Position numbers and translations under genes: made by a program. From JANQFM01 sp035471925 (GTDB taxonomy: Bacteria > Acidobacteriota > UBA6911 > RPQK01 > DATIPO01), in contig DATIPO010000053.1 in the NCBI GenBank assembly GCA_035471925.1, positions 12,490-76,489 of the forward strand: a stretch of DNA of 64,000 nucleotides. The letters are read 5' to 3'. How positions within the stretch are numbered: the first letter of the stretch is position 1; each line of letters starts with the position of its first letter. This document shows, in pieces, positions 23,958 to 35,617 of this stretch. The notes below the pieces were generated by a model. It made no database searches. It was not told the origin of the DNA and saw nothing but the letters and a program-made list of their open reading frames with translations.

Positions 23958-24290
23958 TGCTTGCAGGCCTCGCGGAGGCCTGGAGATTTCCCCGCCTTGG
24001 GCGGATTTTGGCCTGAGTCACATTGACCTTCACCTTTATTTGTCCTTGGAGTCCGGCCTGCACCGAAGATGTGCGGAGCGCTCGTCGGCGCGAGCTGAAA
24101 ACCGTTCAAAAGGGACAAATCGGATTTTGTGCAGTTGGCTGGTTCCAGAGGTTTTTGGCCCTTGGTGCCCTAAAGCCTCATCAAGTAAAGGGAAATGCCC
24201 GGCTCTCGCAAAAGAGGATTTCGCGCTGCTGGCCTGACTCGTGCAAATACCTGCTGAAGCTGGTTTTTTCAGGCTATCAGCATGCTTTCT

Positions 24291-24523
24291 AAGGCTCCCG
24301 GCAGGAAAAAAGAGAAAAAAAATTTGATGCCGCCTCAACCTCGTGGTAGGGTTAATTTCGTTTTTCGCCGGACTCCCCGAAGAGAAAAGCCAGCGCGATT
24401 ATCCACAGTGTGTGTAAAACCTGTGGAAAAAGTGTGTTCGCAGGGGGAAGCTCACGAGTCGGTTCTCCGAACTCAGTCACAATTGGAATTATAGTTTTTA
24501 GTCTTGGCAGGCAGGTCATTCAT
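24291..24523 (+). other. Candidate replication origin (oriC) upstream of dnaA
   Basis: The 643-bp gap between hup and dnaA has no convincing gene. It contains a perfect DnaA box, TTATCCACA, at 24399-24407, and a second box on the opposite strand, TGTGGAAAA (complement TTTTCCACA), at 24422-24430. An A-rich tract at about 24305-24325 could serve as an unwinding element. A TATAGT-like -10 (24490-24495) precedes dnaA. The dnaA-dnaN-gyrB-gyrA order downstream is typical of origin regions. Only two good boxes are visible by eye, so the full extent of the origin is uncertain. Confidence 0.6.
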
Positions 24524-25843
24524 ATGGAGCTGTGGGACAGCGTATTGGAGGCCCTGGAGGGGCGTGTCTCCGAACAAAACTTCGAGGTTTGGTTCCGGCC
24601 CACCTCGCAGCAGGGAAGCGATGAGAGCGAGCGCACCGTCACGGTGAGGGTTCCCAATAAACATTTCCAATACTGGTTATCCAAGCACTACCAGGACACT
24701 ATTGCCGAAGCCTTGGCCGAATCCGGCGCTGAAGGCTACCAGGTGGAATACGTCCTGGAAAGCCAAGGCGAGGCGGTCAGCACGCAAGCCGCCGAAGCGG
24801 CGTACCAGGGCGCGCCTTCGGGGCGGGGGCTCAACGGGCTCAATCCCAAGTACACCTTTTCGGGTTTCGTAGTGGGATCCAGCAATCAGTTCGCTCACGC
24901 TGCCTCCATCGCCGTGGCCGAGCAGCCGGCTACGGCTTACAATCCCCTCTTCATCTATGGCGGGGTGGGGCTGGGCAAGACTCACCTGATGCATGCCATC
25001 GGCCACACCATCCAGTCGGTCAAGCCGTCCCTTCGGCTGACCTACATGTCCTCGGAACGCTTCATGAACGAGCTGATCAACGCCATCCGCTACGATCAGA
25101 CGCCCCAGTTCCGGGAGAAATACCGCAACATCGACGTGCTGCTGATGGACGACATTCAGTTCCTGGCCGGCAAGGAGCGCACCCAGGAAGAATTCTTCCA
25201 CACCTTCAACGCCCTTTACGAGACCCAGAAGCAGATCGTGATTTCTTCCGATTCTCCTCCCAAGGAGATCCCGTCCCTGGAGGAGCGCCTGCACAGCCGC
25301 TTCGAGTGGGGGCTGATCGCCGACATCCAGCCCCCCGATCTGGAGACCAAGATGGCCATTCTGGCCAAGAAGGCGGCGGCCGAGAACGTCGATCTGGCCG
25401 AGGACGTGTGCTTCTACATCGCCAACAACACCAAGTCCAACGTACGCGAGCTGGAAGGGGCGCTGGTGCGCCTAGTGGCCTATTCCAGCCTGACCGGCGA
25501 GGACATCTCGCTCAAGCTGGCTCAGAAGGTCCTCAAGCCTCTGGCCGACCCGGCTTCGCGGCGGGTGACGGTTCCGCTCATCCAGAAGGCGGTGGCCGAC
25601 CACTTTTCCCTCCGCATCAGCGAGTTGAAGGCCAAGACCAATGCCCGCCGCATCGCCTATCCCCGCCAGGTGGCCATGTACCTGTGCAAGAAGCTGACCG
25701 ACCACTCGCTGCCTCAGATCGGACGCGAGTTCGGAGGCAAGCATCACACCACGGTTTTGCACGCCGTCCGCAAGATCAAAAAGCTGCGTCAAGAAGACCA
25801 AAGCGTCGAGCAGACTTTAAATCGGCTCACAGACCTGCTTTAA
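24524..25843 (+). CDS. dnaA: Chromosomal replication initiator DnaA
   Basis: This 439-residue protein has domain I (MELWDSVLEALEGRVSEQNF), a short linker, and AAA+ domain III. Domain III shows Walker A GGVGLGKTHLMHAIGH, Walker B VLLMDDIQFLAGK and sensor ISSDSPPKEIPSLEERLHSRF. The DNA-binding domain IV signature is IGREFGGKHHTTVLHAVRKI. It binds DnaA boxes and opens the origin. The longer open frame begins at 24410, but those residues cover the DnaA boxes and promoter; the ATG at 24524 begins the conserved protein and has AGGCAGG upstream. Confidence 0.98.
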   Translation: MELWDSVLEALEGRVSEQNFEVWFRPTSQQGSDESERTVTVRVPNKHFQYWLSKHYQDTIAEALAESGAEGYQVEYVLESQGEAVSTQAAEAAYQGAPSGRGLNGLNPKYTFSGFVVGSSNQFAHAASIAVAEQPATAYNPLFIYGGVGLGKTHLMHAIGHTIQSVKPSLRLTYMSSERFMNELINAIRYDQTPQFREKYRNIDVLLMDDIQFLAGKERTQEEFFHTFNALYETQKQIVISSDSPPKEIPSLEERLHSRFEWGLIADIQPPDLETKMAILAKKAAAENVDLAEDVCFYIANNTKSNVRELEGALVRLVAYSSLTGEDISLKLAQKVLKPLADPASRRVTVPLIQKAVADHFSLRISELKAKTNARRIAYPRQVAMYLCKKLTDHSLPQIGREFGGKHHTTVLHAVRKIKKLRQEDQSVEQTLNRLTDLL

Positions 25844-25904
25844 TATTCCAGCCAGCTTGCGCATCCCCGAACGGATGCGCCCAATCAACGGGAGAAGGCA
25901 GCAG

Positions 25905-27008
25905 ATGGAATTCGTCGTCGAAAAAGCGGGCTTCTTTAAAGAACTGCAGTATGTCCAGGGCGTGGTGGAGCGCAAGACCACCGTGCCCATTCTCTCCAAC
26001 ATTCTGCTGGAAGCGGAAGAGGGCAAGTTGGCGGTCACCGCCACCGATCTGGACGTGACCGTGCGCTGCTCCTGTCCAGCCAGCGTGAGCCAGGGCGGAT
26101 CGCTGGCGGTCTCGGCCCGCAAGCTCTTCGACATGGTGCGGCTGCTGCCCGAGAAGCCGATTCATTTCGCCAGCGGCGACGAAGGCTGGATCAACGTGGT
26201 CTGCGACCGCTCCAAGTTCAGGGTGCCGGGGCTCTCCAAGGAAAATTTCCCCGAAGTGCCGACGGTCGACGAGGACACCGTCGAGCTGCCCGCCGGGGCG
26301 CTGCGCTACATGATCTCCCACTGCATCTTCGCCGTCACCCAGGAAGAATCGCGCTACTCGCTTAACGGGGCCCTGATGCTGCTGGACGGCACCGAAATGA
26401 CCTTCGTCACCACCGACGGCCACCGCTTGGCCTTGGTGCGCAAGACACTGGAGGAGAGCAAGAGCGAAGACGAGGTGCGCATCCTGGTTCCCAAGAAGAC
26501 CCTGGTGGAATTGAGCAAGATGAGCGAGGAGGTCGAGAGGGTCCAGTTCGGACGCACCGACAACCACCTCTTCTTCCGCCTGGGCGAGCGTCTTCTGGTC
26601 TCGCGTGTGCTCACCGGCCAGTTCCCCAACTACGAGATGGTGATTCCGCGTGACAATGACCGCCGCGCCGTCATCGACCGCTCGGCCTTCGAAGCCGCTG
26701 TCAAGCGCGTCCAGGTGATGGCCGACGAGCAGTCACGGGGGGTGCGCTTCAGCCTCTCCGAGGGCGAGCTCAACATCTCTTCGGCCAGCGCCGACTACGG
26801 TGAGGCCCGCGAATCTCTGCCCGTCCAATACGAAGGCGAGGAGGTGGAGATCGCTTTCAACGCCACCTATTTGCTCGACTTCTTGGGCTCCTTGGGCGAC
26901 GAGGAGGTCTACTTGGAGCTGCGCGACTCGGAAACTCAAGGCCTGCTGCGCCCCAAGGATGAGGAAGACTACGACTACCGCTATGTGGTCATGCCCATGA
27001 AGATCTGA
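25905..27008 (+). CDS. dnaN: DNA polymerase III beta sliding clamp
   Basis: This 367-residue protein is the usual clamp length. It starts MEFVVEKAGFFKELQYVQGVVERKTTVPIL, with the family blocks LAVTATDLDVTV and FVTTDGHRLALV and a C-terminus ending YRYVVMPMKI. It forms the ring that holds the polymerase on DNA. GGGAGAAGG stands before the ATG at 25905. It follows dnaA by 61 nt. The gene usually found next, recF, is missing; gyrB comes directly. Confidence 0.98.
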   Translation: MEFVVEKAGFFKELQYVQGVVERKTTVPILSNILLEAEEGKLAVTATDLDVTVRCSCPASVSQGGSLAVSARKLFDMVRLLPEKPIHFASGDEGWINVVCDRSKFRVPGLSKENFPEVPTVDEDTVELPAGALRYMISHCIFAVTQEESRYSLNGALMLLDGTEMTFVTTDGHRLALVRKTLEESKSEDEVRILVPKKTLVELSKMSEEVERVQFGRTDNHLFFRLGERLLVSRVLTGQFPNYEMVIPRDNDRRAVIDRSAFEAAVKRVQVMADEQSRGVRFSLSEGELNISSASADYGEARESLPVQYEGEEVEIAFNATYLLDFLGSLGDEEVYLELRDSETQGLLRPKDEEDYDYRYVVMPMKI

Positions 27009-27116
27009 AGGGCCCTCTCCGGCCCTGCTCCACAAGTCTCCGCCCAGACACTCCGCCGACCCCCCTTTCGGAAAGCCCAAAAGCAAGGGCCCACAGGGGT
27101 TAACGGCAGTCCGCTG

Positions 27117-27125
27117 TGCTATAAT
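27117..27125 (+). promoter_or_regulatory. Extended -10 promoter of gyrB
   Basis: TGC-TATAAT (27117-27125) is a consensus extended -10 element 39 nt before the gyrB ATG. A weak TTAACG lies 14 nt upstream of the hexamer. CGGAGGAGTCCGGAGACGGAG supplies ribosome binding purines. Confidence 0.65.
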
Positions 27126-27163
27126 TAGGTGTTTATTCGGAGGAGTCCGGAGACGGAGTTTAT

Positions 27164-29614
27164 ATGGCTGAAAAGGCTAAAATTCTGAGAGACGCCTTGC
27201 TCGACGAGGAGGGCAATTACAACGCCGACAAGATCAAGGTTTTGGAGGGCTTGGAAGCCGTCCGCAAGCGTCCTGCCATGTACATCGGTTCGACCGGTTT
27301 GCAGGGCCTCCATCATTTGGTTTACGAAGTGGTCGACAACTCGGTGGACGAGGCCCTGGCAGGCTACTGCGATGCCATCGAGGTGAGCATCCACGAGAAC
27401 GGGTCGGTGACGGTGCTTGACGACGGCCGCGGCATTCCCGTCGACCTCCATCCCGGCAAGGGCATCCCGGCCGCCCAGGTGGTCATGACCGTCCTTCACG
27501 CTGGAGGCAAGTTCGACAGCGACACCTACAAGGTGTCAGGTGGATTGCACGGCGTGGGCGTCTCCGTCGTCAACGGTCTCTCGGAGTGGCTTGATCTGGA
27601 AATCTGGCGCAAGGGCAAGACCTACAAGCAGAGCTACTCGCGGGGTGTCCCCACAAGTCCCTTCCAAGAGGAAGGGCCTACCCAACGGCGGGGCACCAAG
27701 ATCACCTTCATGCCCGACGACCTGATTTTCGAATCGCTGGACTTCCATTTCGATACGCTGGTGCAGCGCATGCGTGAGATGGCTTTCCTCAACTCGGGAC
27801 TGTCCATCACTATTGAGGACGAGCGCAGCGACGAACGCCACACCTTCCAATACGACGGCGGCATCCGCGACTTCGTGGAGTACCTCAACAAGAACGAAAC
27901 GGTGCTTCACGAGCCGGTCCATCTCTCGGACGAGCGCGAAGACATGCAGGTGGAAGTGGCCCTGCAGTACAACAACAGCTACCACGAAAAGCTCTTCTCC
28001 TTCGCCAACACCATCAACACGGTGGAAGGGGGAACTCATCTGAGCGGATTCCGCACCGCCCTGACCCGGGTGGTCAACGTTTTCGCCTCCCAGCACAAGG
28101 GCTTCAAGGACCTCAAGCGCAACCTGAGCGGCGAAGACCTTCGGGAAGGGCTGACGGCGGTGGTCAGCGTCAAGCTCTCCGAACCTCAGTTCGAGGGGCA
28201 GACCAAGGCCAAGCTGGGCAACAGTGAGGCCAAAGGCATCGTCGACCGCATCTGCAACGAGCTCCTGACCATCCACTTCGAAGAGAATCCATCGGTCATC
28301 AAGATGATCGTCGAGAAGGCCGTCGAAGCCGCCCGGGCCCGCGATGCGGCCCGCAAAGCCCGTGACCTGACTCGCCGCAAGGGCGCTCTCGACAACCTGC
28401 AGTTGCCCGGAAAACTGGCCGACTGCCAGGAGCGCGATCCTTCCCAGGCCGAACTCTACATCGTGGAGGGCGACTCGGCGGGAGGATCGGCCAAACAGGG
28501 CCGCGACCGGCGCTTCCAGGCCATCCTGCCCATCAAGGGAAAGATCCTCAACATCGAGAAGGCCCGCCTCGACAAGATGCTCAGCAACGACGAAGTCACC
28601 ACCATGATCTCGGCCATCGGGGCCGGCATCGGCGAGGAGGATTTCGACCTCTCCAAGCTGCGCTATCACAAGATCATCATCATGACTGACGCCGACGTGG
28701 ACGGCAGCCACATCCGCACCCTGTTGCTGACCTTCTTCTTCCGGCAGATGACCGAACTGATCAAGCACGGCCATATCTGCATCGCCCAGCCGCCTCTCTT
28801 CGGCATCAAACGGGGCAAATCGGAACTCTACTTTCAGAACGAGGCCAGGCTCAACGACTTCCTCATGCAGCGCGCCACCGAAGGCCTCAAGGTCCGCTTG
28901 CCGGACAAGGATCTGGAATGGGAGGGCGAGGCCCTGATCGAGAAGATGAAGCTGCTGGTCGATTATTCCGAGCGCCGCGCCCGCATGGCGTCGCGGCTGG
29001 GCTCGGCCTCCGTGTTGCGCCACCTGCTCCGCCATTTGGAGGAAAACCTGCAGCTTCGCCTCGACCGCCAGAGCCTCAAGGACTTTTTCCGCGATGAAGA
29101 GAAGCTGATGACTCTGGGACGGGCCGTGGCCAAGGAGGAAGAGAAGATCGAACTGCTGCCCGACGGCGAAGGCGGACTCATGCAGGTGCGACTGACGGCC
29201 GGCAGCGGATCGCCTTCCTACATCCGCAGCGACATGCTGGGCTCCGACGACTTCCGCAGTCTGGTGCGGCTCGATTCCCAGTTGGCCGCCTTTCATGAAT
29301 CACCGGCCGTGATTCACCGCGACAACGGCGAGACTGAGCAGTATCAGGACCCCGTCGAGCTGGCCAAGGCCGTCTCCGAGGCCGGCCGCAAGGGGCTGGG
29401 GGCCATTCAGCGCTACAAGGGCCTTGGGGAGATGAATCCCGACCAGTTGTGGAAGACCACCATGGACCCTGAGCGGCGCACGCTGCTCAAAGTCAACATC
29501 GAAGACGCCATCGCCACCGACGAGATGTTCACCTTGCTGATGGGCGACCAAGTGGAGCCCCGCCGCGACTTCATCCAGGAAAACGCGCTCAATGTGCGCA
29601 ATCTCGACATCTAG
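27164..29614 (+). CDS. gyrB: DNA gyrase subunit B
   Basis: This 816-residue subunit is the ATPase of gyrase. The GHKL site is visible in VYEVVDNSVDEALAGYCD and LDDGRGIPVDLHPG, followed by GGLHGVGVSVVNGLS. The TOPRIM domain has LYIVEGDSAGGSAKQGRDR and IIIMTDADVDGSHI. Between TOPRIM and the C-terminal YKGLGEMNPDQLW is an insertion of about 170 residues, as in E. coli-type GyrB rather than Bacillus-type. It is followed by gyrA after 152 nt. Confidence 0.98.
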   Translation: MAEKAKILRDALLDEEGNYNADKIKVLEGLEAVRKRPAMYIGSTGLQGLHHLVYEVVDNSVDEALAGYCDAIEVSIHENGSVTVLDDGRGIPVDLHPGKGIPAAQVVMTVLHAGGKFDSDTYKVSGGLHGVGVSVVNGLSEWLDLEIWRKGKTYKQSYSRGVPTSPFQEEGPTQRRGTKITFMPDDLIFESLDFHFDTLVQRMREMAFLNSGLSITIEDERSDERHTFQYDGGIRDFVEYLNKNETVLHEPVHLSDEREDMQVEVALQYNNSYHEKLFSFANTINTVEGGTHLSGFRTALTRVVNVFASQHKGFKDLKRNLSGEDLREGLTAVVSVKLSEPQFEGQTKAKLGNSEAKGIVDRICNELLTIHFEENPSVIKMIVEKAVEAARARDAARKARDLTRRKGALDNLQLPGKLADCQERDPSQAELYIVEGDSAGGSAKQGRDRRFQAILPIKGKILNIEKARLDKMLSNDEVTTMISAIGAGIGEEDFDLSKLRYHKIIIMTDADVDGSHIRTLLLTFFFRQMTELIKHGHICIAQPPLFGIKRGKSELYFQNEARLNDFLMQRATEGLKVRLPDKDLEWEGEALIEKMKLLVDYSERRARMASRLGSASVLRHLLRHLEENLQLRLDRQSLKDFFRDEEKLMTLGRAVAKEEEKIELLPDGEGGLMQVRLTAGSGSPSYIRSDMLGSDDFRSLVRLDSQLAAFHESPAVIHRDNGETEQYQDPVELAKAVSEAGRKGLGAIQRYKGLGEMNPDQLWKTTMDPERRTLLKVNIEDAIATDEMFTLLMGDQVEPRRDFIQENALNVRNLDI

Positions 29615-29642
29615 CGGCTTCGCAAGGTCCAACCTCCAACCA

Positions 29643-29752
29643 CCAATTCCCAAGGGAGGATGGGCCAGAACTTGCAGCCGCGAATGAGGCCTCGGCTCTC
29701 CTTGTGAGCTGGACAGTCGGGAATGTTGTGAGTTGGAAAATTTGGGAATTGG
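29643..29752. repeat. Inverted repeat between gyrB and gyrA
   Basis: The 152-bp spacer contains a perfect 11-bp inverted repeat, CCAATTCCCAA (29643-29653) and TTGGGAATTGG (29742-29752), enclosing 88 nt. Related short motifs (CCAACCTCCAAC, GAGTTGGAAAA, GGGAAATTG) flank both arms. No coding potential is seen. The loop is too long for a terminator. Confidence 0.55.
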
Positions 29753-29766
29753 GAAATTGAAACGAT

Positions 29767-32356
<2,590 letters not shown>

Positions 32357-32370
<14 letters not shown>

Positions 32371-33178
32371 GCGTCAGTGGCTGGGGTGGGTTCGCCTGGC
32401 GCCGGTGGCGCTGGCGGCCATGGCGGTCTGGGCCAGTTGGGAAGGCCAGAACGAGGTGTGGCTCCAAGTCAGCCGGGCCAAGGAAACCTGGCGCCAGGGG
32501 AATCCCGGCCAAGCCATCGACATCTACCGCTCCATCTACGAACGCTATCCCGACAGCCGCTACACCCCCGAGGTGCTGTGGGAACTCGCCACCCTCCACT
32601 ACTTGCAGGAAGGTGAGGCTGATCTGGCGGCCCACTACTTCGGCGTCCTGGGAGGCCACTATCCAGCTCACCCTCTGGCCTCCAAGGCGCTCTACCGCCA
32701 GGGCGAGATTTACGAAAAAGACCTCGACGACAACCGCAGGGCCGTACAGATCTGGCAGAGTCTGCTGCAGCGGGCCGGACTGCAGGCCGAGGAGCGCCAG
32801 CACGTCCTGCTCAGTCTGGCGTCGGCCTACTACAAGACCGAGCATTTTGAGCAAGCCCGCCAATGCTTGGAAGACCTGTTGTCGCAGGCCAAGGGGGGAG
32901 AGACGGCTCAACGCGCCCGAGTCCTGGCCGGGACCATCGACCAATTGCTGAGCCGCTACCAGCGCTCGGTCGACGTCCTGCAAGAAGTGCTGCGCTATCC
33001 CGACTGTCCCGATTGCCGGCTGCAGGCCCAACTGGCGCTGATTCAGAGCTACGAGTTTCTCGACCGCCTTCCCCAGGCCCTGCAAGTGGCCCGCGAGATC
33101 CCGTCCGAACGCTTCCCCGCTGAAATGAAGGCCGATTTGATCGCGCGGCTGCGCGACAAGCAGCGGCTGGACCCCTGA
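32357..33178 (+). CDS. TPR-repeat protein, membrane-anchored
   Basis: This protein of about 273 residues has one N-terminal hydrophobic segment (RLAPVALAAMAVWASW), with no lipobox cysteine. Helix-pair repeats of TPR type follow: AIDIYRSIYERYPDSRYTPEVLWELATL, SKALYRQGEIYEK and ARQCLEDLLSQAKGG. This resembles YbgF/BamD-like scaffolds that sit at the outer face of the inner membrane, but the exact role is unknown. I chose the ATG at 32357, inside the end of gyrA, because the frame upstream of it is gyrA DNA. Confidence 0.72.
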
Positions 33179-33208
33179 AGAGCTCCCCCTTGACGAAAAT
33201 ATTTCGTG

Positions 33209-33214
33209 TATAAT
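33209..33214 (+). promoter_or_regulatory. -10 element of rpmG
   Basis: TATAAT (33209-33214) lies 26 nt before the rpmG ATG. TTGACG (33190-33195) is only 13 nt upstream of it, shorter than the usual 16-18 nt, so the true -35 may differ. AAGGAGAGG precedes the ATG. Confidence 0.6.
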
Positions 33215-33240
33215 CTCGGATTCCATCAAGGAGAGGAATC

Positions 33241-33405
33241 ATGGCTAAGAGAGACGGCAAGCGCATTACGGTCAAGATGAAGAGCACGGAAAGCCCCTAC
33301 CGCTATTCCACCCGCAAGAGCAAGCTCAATACGCCCAGCCGGCTGGAATTGAAGAAGTACGACCCGGTGCTGCGCAAGCACGTGGTCTTCAAGGAAGAAA
33401 AATAA
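33241..33405 (+). CDS. rpmG: 50S ribosomal protein L33
   Basis: This 54-residue protein translates as MAKRDGKRITVKMKSTE, then YRYSTRKSKLNTPSRLEL, then KKYDPVLRKHVVFKEEK. This is a clear L33 of the zinc-free type, because the CxxC pairs of the other form are absent while rpmE here encodes the zinc-binding L31. It has its own -10 and an AAGGAGAGG ribosome binding site, and ends 31 nt before a converging gene. Confidence 0.95.
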   Translation: MAKRDGKRITVKMKSTESPYRYSTRKSKLNTPSRLELKKYDPVLRKHVVFKEEK

Positions 33406-33436
33406 CGGCCTCAGGATCGATCCTTGTTCGCCGGTC

Positions 33437-35461
33437 TCAGGCGCAGGGACTTTTCTCGACTTCCACGCGGGCGTCGTTGAAACAGGCGCCCCCACCCACT
33501 TCGCTGACGTGATCAGGGCACAGGGCCACCGCCGTGAAGCCGTTCAGCGAGGCCTTCTTCCAAGCGCCTTTGGGCAGCACGGCCACTCCCCGCCGGACTT
33601 TGCCGCTCAGGCTTAGCCGGCATTCCACCTCTCCCCGCTCATTGAAGATCCTCACCCGATCGTCCTCGGCCAGCCCGCGCGAGGCGGCGTCTTGCGGATG
33701 CAGCGTCAACCGCAGTTCGGGATAGTTGAACTCACCCAGGGTGCTGGTGATCATTTTGTTGGTGGCGGGTGAAATCAGCGCCAGGGGATAGTCCTCGTCC
33801 TGAGGCCGAATCCAGTGGTAGGGTCGGGTGCCCAATTGGGGAGGAGCCAGATGGATCTTGCCGTCCTCGGTCCCGGGTCGGACGTCCATCATCTGCACCG
33901 GACCCAGGCGGTCGCCGTTGCCGGAGAAGGACAGCCGATGTCCCCGTCCGCTGAGTACGTCCTCGACCTCGACAGGTCCGGCCGCGGGGCTGAAGAGGTG
34001 GCGGGCCGTGCGTTCCTGTAATCGCTGCGAGTCCCACTGAAAGCAGGCATCTTTCAGCCCCATGGCGCGTCCCAGGCGCAGGAAGACCTCTTGATTGGGC
34101 AGTGCCTCTCCCCTGGCCTCCACAACGGGCCTGGCGGCACCCACCCGATAGAGGCCGTAGCCCCTTCGGAGATCGTGATGCTCGAGAAACGTGGTGGCCG
34201 GCAAGACCAGGTCGGCCCAGCGGCAACTGTCGGTCATGACCTGCTCGTGGACCACGGTAAAGAGGTCGTCCCGGTTCAGTCCTCTCTCCACCGCCCGCTG
34301 ATCGGGGACAGTGGCCATCGGGTTGCAGTTGTAGACGAAAAGCGACTGGATGGGAGGCTCAAGTTTGGGATCGGTCAGATGCCGTCCTAAAGGGGTCATG
34401 TTGAGTTCCCTGGTCTCCCAGGGGATGGAGCCGAAGACCCCTTCCCAGTCGAGTTGGACGCCCGCGCCGTTGCTGAGGGTGTAGCCTCCGCCGCGCTGTC
34501 CGAACTTGCCCAACAGGGCTGGCATGGAGAGGATGGCGGCAATGGCCTGGCCGCCGTTGCGGTTGCGTTCCACGCCCCAACCGCAGCGCACCAGCGCCGG
34601 ATCGCGCTGAGCGTACTCGCGGGCAAGCTTTTCGATGTCCTCCTCCGCCACCCCGCTGGCCTGGGAGGCCTTAGACAGAGTCCAGGACTTGGCCGCTTGC
34701 CGAACCACCTGGGCGTCCACAACTTGCCCTTCCACGAAGGTGTCATCCAGACAACCCCACAAATCCCAGCAGCGGATCATGGAAAGCGCCAACGGAAGAT
34801 CGGCTCCGGGCAACACCGGCAAATGCAGGTCGATCTCGCGGTCGCTGAAGTGACGCTGAGGATCGACCGCCGCGATGAAGGCCCCGCGTTTCTTGGCCTT
34901 CTTGAGAAAGGGGATCAGGTGGATGTGCGAGACTTTGGGATTGACGCCCCAAAGCAAGATGAAGCGGGCCTTGGGAAAGTCCTCATAAGCCACGCCGGGC
35001 ATGTTCCCGTAGAGTCCCTTCTGGACGGCCCCGGCGGGAGCGGCGCAGAGCGTCCGCAGCAGGCGCGAGGCGCCCAGCCGCGCGAAGAGGACGCGGTCGA
35101 TGCCGCCGTCGCTGAGAAAACCGTTGGAGCCGCCGTAGTGGTAGGGAAGGATGGCCTCTCCGCCCCAGCGCCCGATGATGTCCTGCCAGCGCCCGGCGAT
35201 TTCGTCCACCGCCTCCTGCCAGGAAATGGCCTGGAACTGGCCCGACCCCTTGGGACCGCTGCGGCGCAGAGGACGCAGCACCCGGTCGCGATGCTCGAGG
35301 CGGCGGTCGAAGCGGGCCACCTTGGAGCAGATGAATCCCCCAGTTGAGGGGTCAGCGCCGGCTCCGATACGTTTGACCCGGCCGTCCTCGACTTCCACCT
35401 CCAAGGCGCAGGTGTCGGGACAATCCATCACGCAGGTTGTTGGCTCTTTGCGGATGCTCAT
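33437..35461 (-). CDS. Molybdopterin-dependent oxidoreductase
   Basis: This 674-residue protein has an N-terminal 4Fe-4S motif Cx3Cx3C...C (TTCVMDCPDTCALEVE, then GGFICSK). A molybdopterin-binding region follows, and a C-terminal MGD-binding fold is seen at YPLALISPATNKMITSTLGEF and NDARVEVEK. A Cys in LLRTLCAAPAGAV could be the Mo ligand. The family (DMSO reductase superfamily) includes formate dehydrogenases and polysulfide/thiosulfate reductases. No signal peptide or membrane subunit gene is adjacent, so it is probably cytoplasmic with an unknown partner. The ATG at 35461 has AGGAGG 5 nt upstream, which decides the start over an in-frame ATG 75 nt earlier. Confidence 0.88.
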   Translation of the reverse strand: MSIRKEPTTCVMDCPDTCALEVEVEDGRVKRIGAGADPSTGGFICSKVARFDRRLEHRDRVLRPLRRSGPKGSGQFQAISWQEAVDEIAGRWQDIIGRWGGEAILPYHYGGSNGFLSDGGIDRVLFARLGASRLLRTLCAAPAGAVQKGLYGNMPGVAYEDFPKARFILLWGVNPKVSHIHLIPFLKKAKKRGAFIAAVDPQRHFSDREIDLHLPVLPGADLPLALSMIRCWDLWGCLDDTFVEGQVVDAQVVRQAAKSWTLSKASQASGVAEEDIEKLAREYAQRDPALVRCGWGVERNRNGGQAIAAILSMPALLGKFGQRGGGYTLSNGAGVQLDWEGVFGSIPWETRELNMTPLGRHLTDPKLEPPIQSLFVYNCNPMATVPDQRAVERGLNRDDLFTVVHEQVMTDSCRWADLVLPATTFLEHHDLRRGYGLYRVGAARPVVEARGEALPNQEVFLRLGRAMGLKDACFQWDSQRLQERTARHLFSPAAGPVEVEDVLSGRGHRLSFSGNGDRLGPVQMMDVRPGTEDGKIHLAPPQLGTRPYHWIRPQDEDYPLALISPATNKMITSTLGEFNYPELRLTLHPQDAASRGLAEDDRVRIFNERGEVECRLSLSGKVRRGVAVLPKGAWKKASLNGFTAVALCPDHVSEVGGGACFNDARVEVEKSPCA

Positions 35462-35560
35462 CAGTCCTCCTGGGGCAGCCCTCATCATAAGGCAAAACGC
35501 CCCCGCTCCCCCAAGATCCACTTGAGCGCGGGGCATGGAACCAAAAAAGAAAAAAAGAAC

Positions 35561-35604
35561 TTGACGGAACTCTACGCTCGTAGTAGCGTATCTACAGACG
35601 TAGA
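35561..35604 (+). promoter_or_regulatory. Promoter with two palindromic operators for the blaI-like repressor
   Basis: TTGACG (35561-35566) is followed by two abutting perfect palindromes: TACGCT-CGTAGT-AGCGTA (35573-35590) and TCTACAGACGTAGA (35591-35604). The second contains a TACA/GTA pattern like BlaI/MecI operators. They cover the -10 and start region and end 13 nt before the blaI-like ATG. Autorepression is the natural reading. Confidence 0.7.
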
Positions 35605-35617
35605 AAGGTTGAACGGC

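Noticed and set aside
24410..24523. N-terminal extension of dnaA
   Set aside because: It would be translated from the DnaA boxes and promoter; the conserved protein starts at 24524.
27536..29296. Long open frame antisense to gyrB (586 codons), with similar ones opposite rpsA, groEL, gyrA and the DEAD-box gene
   Set aside because: They lie opposite strongly conserved genes, have no recognisable domains or ribosome binding sites, and arise from GC-rich codon bias in the real gene.
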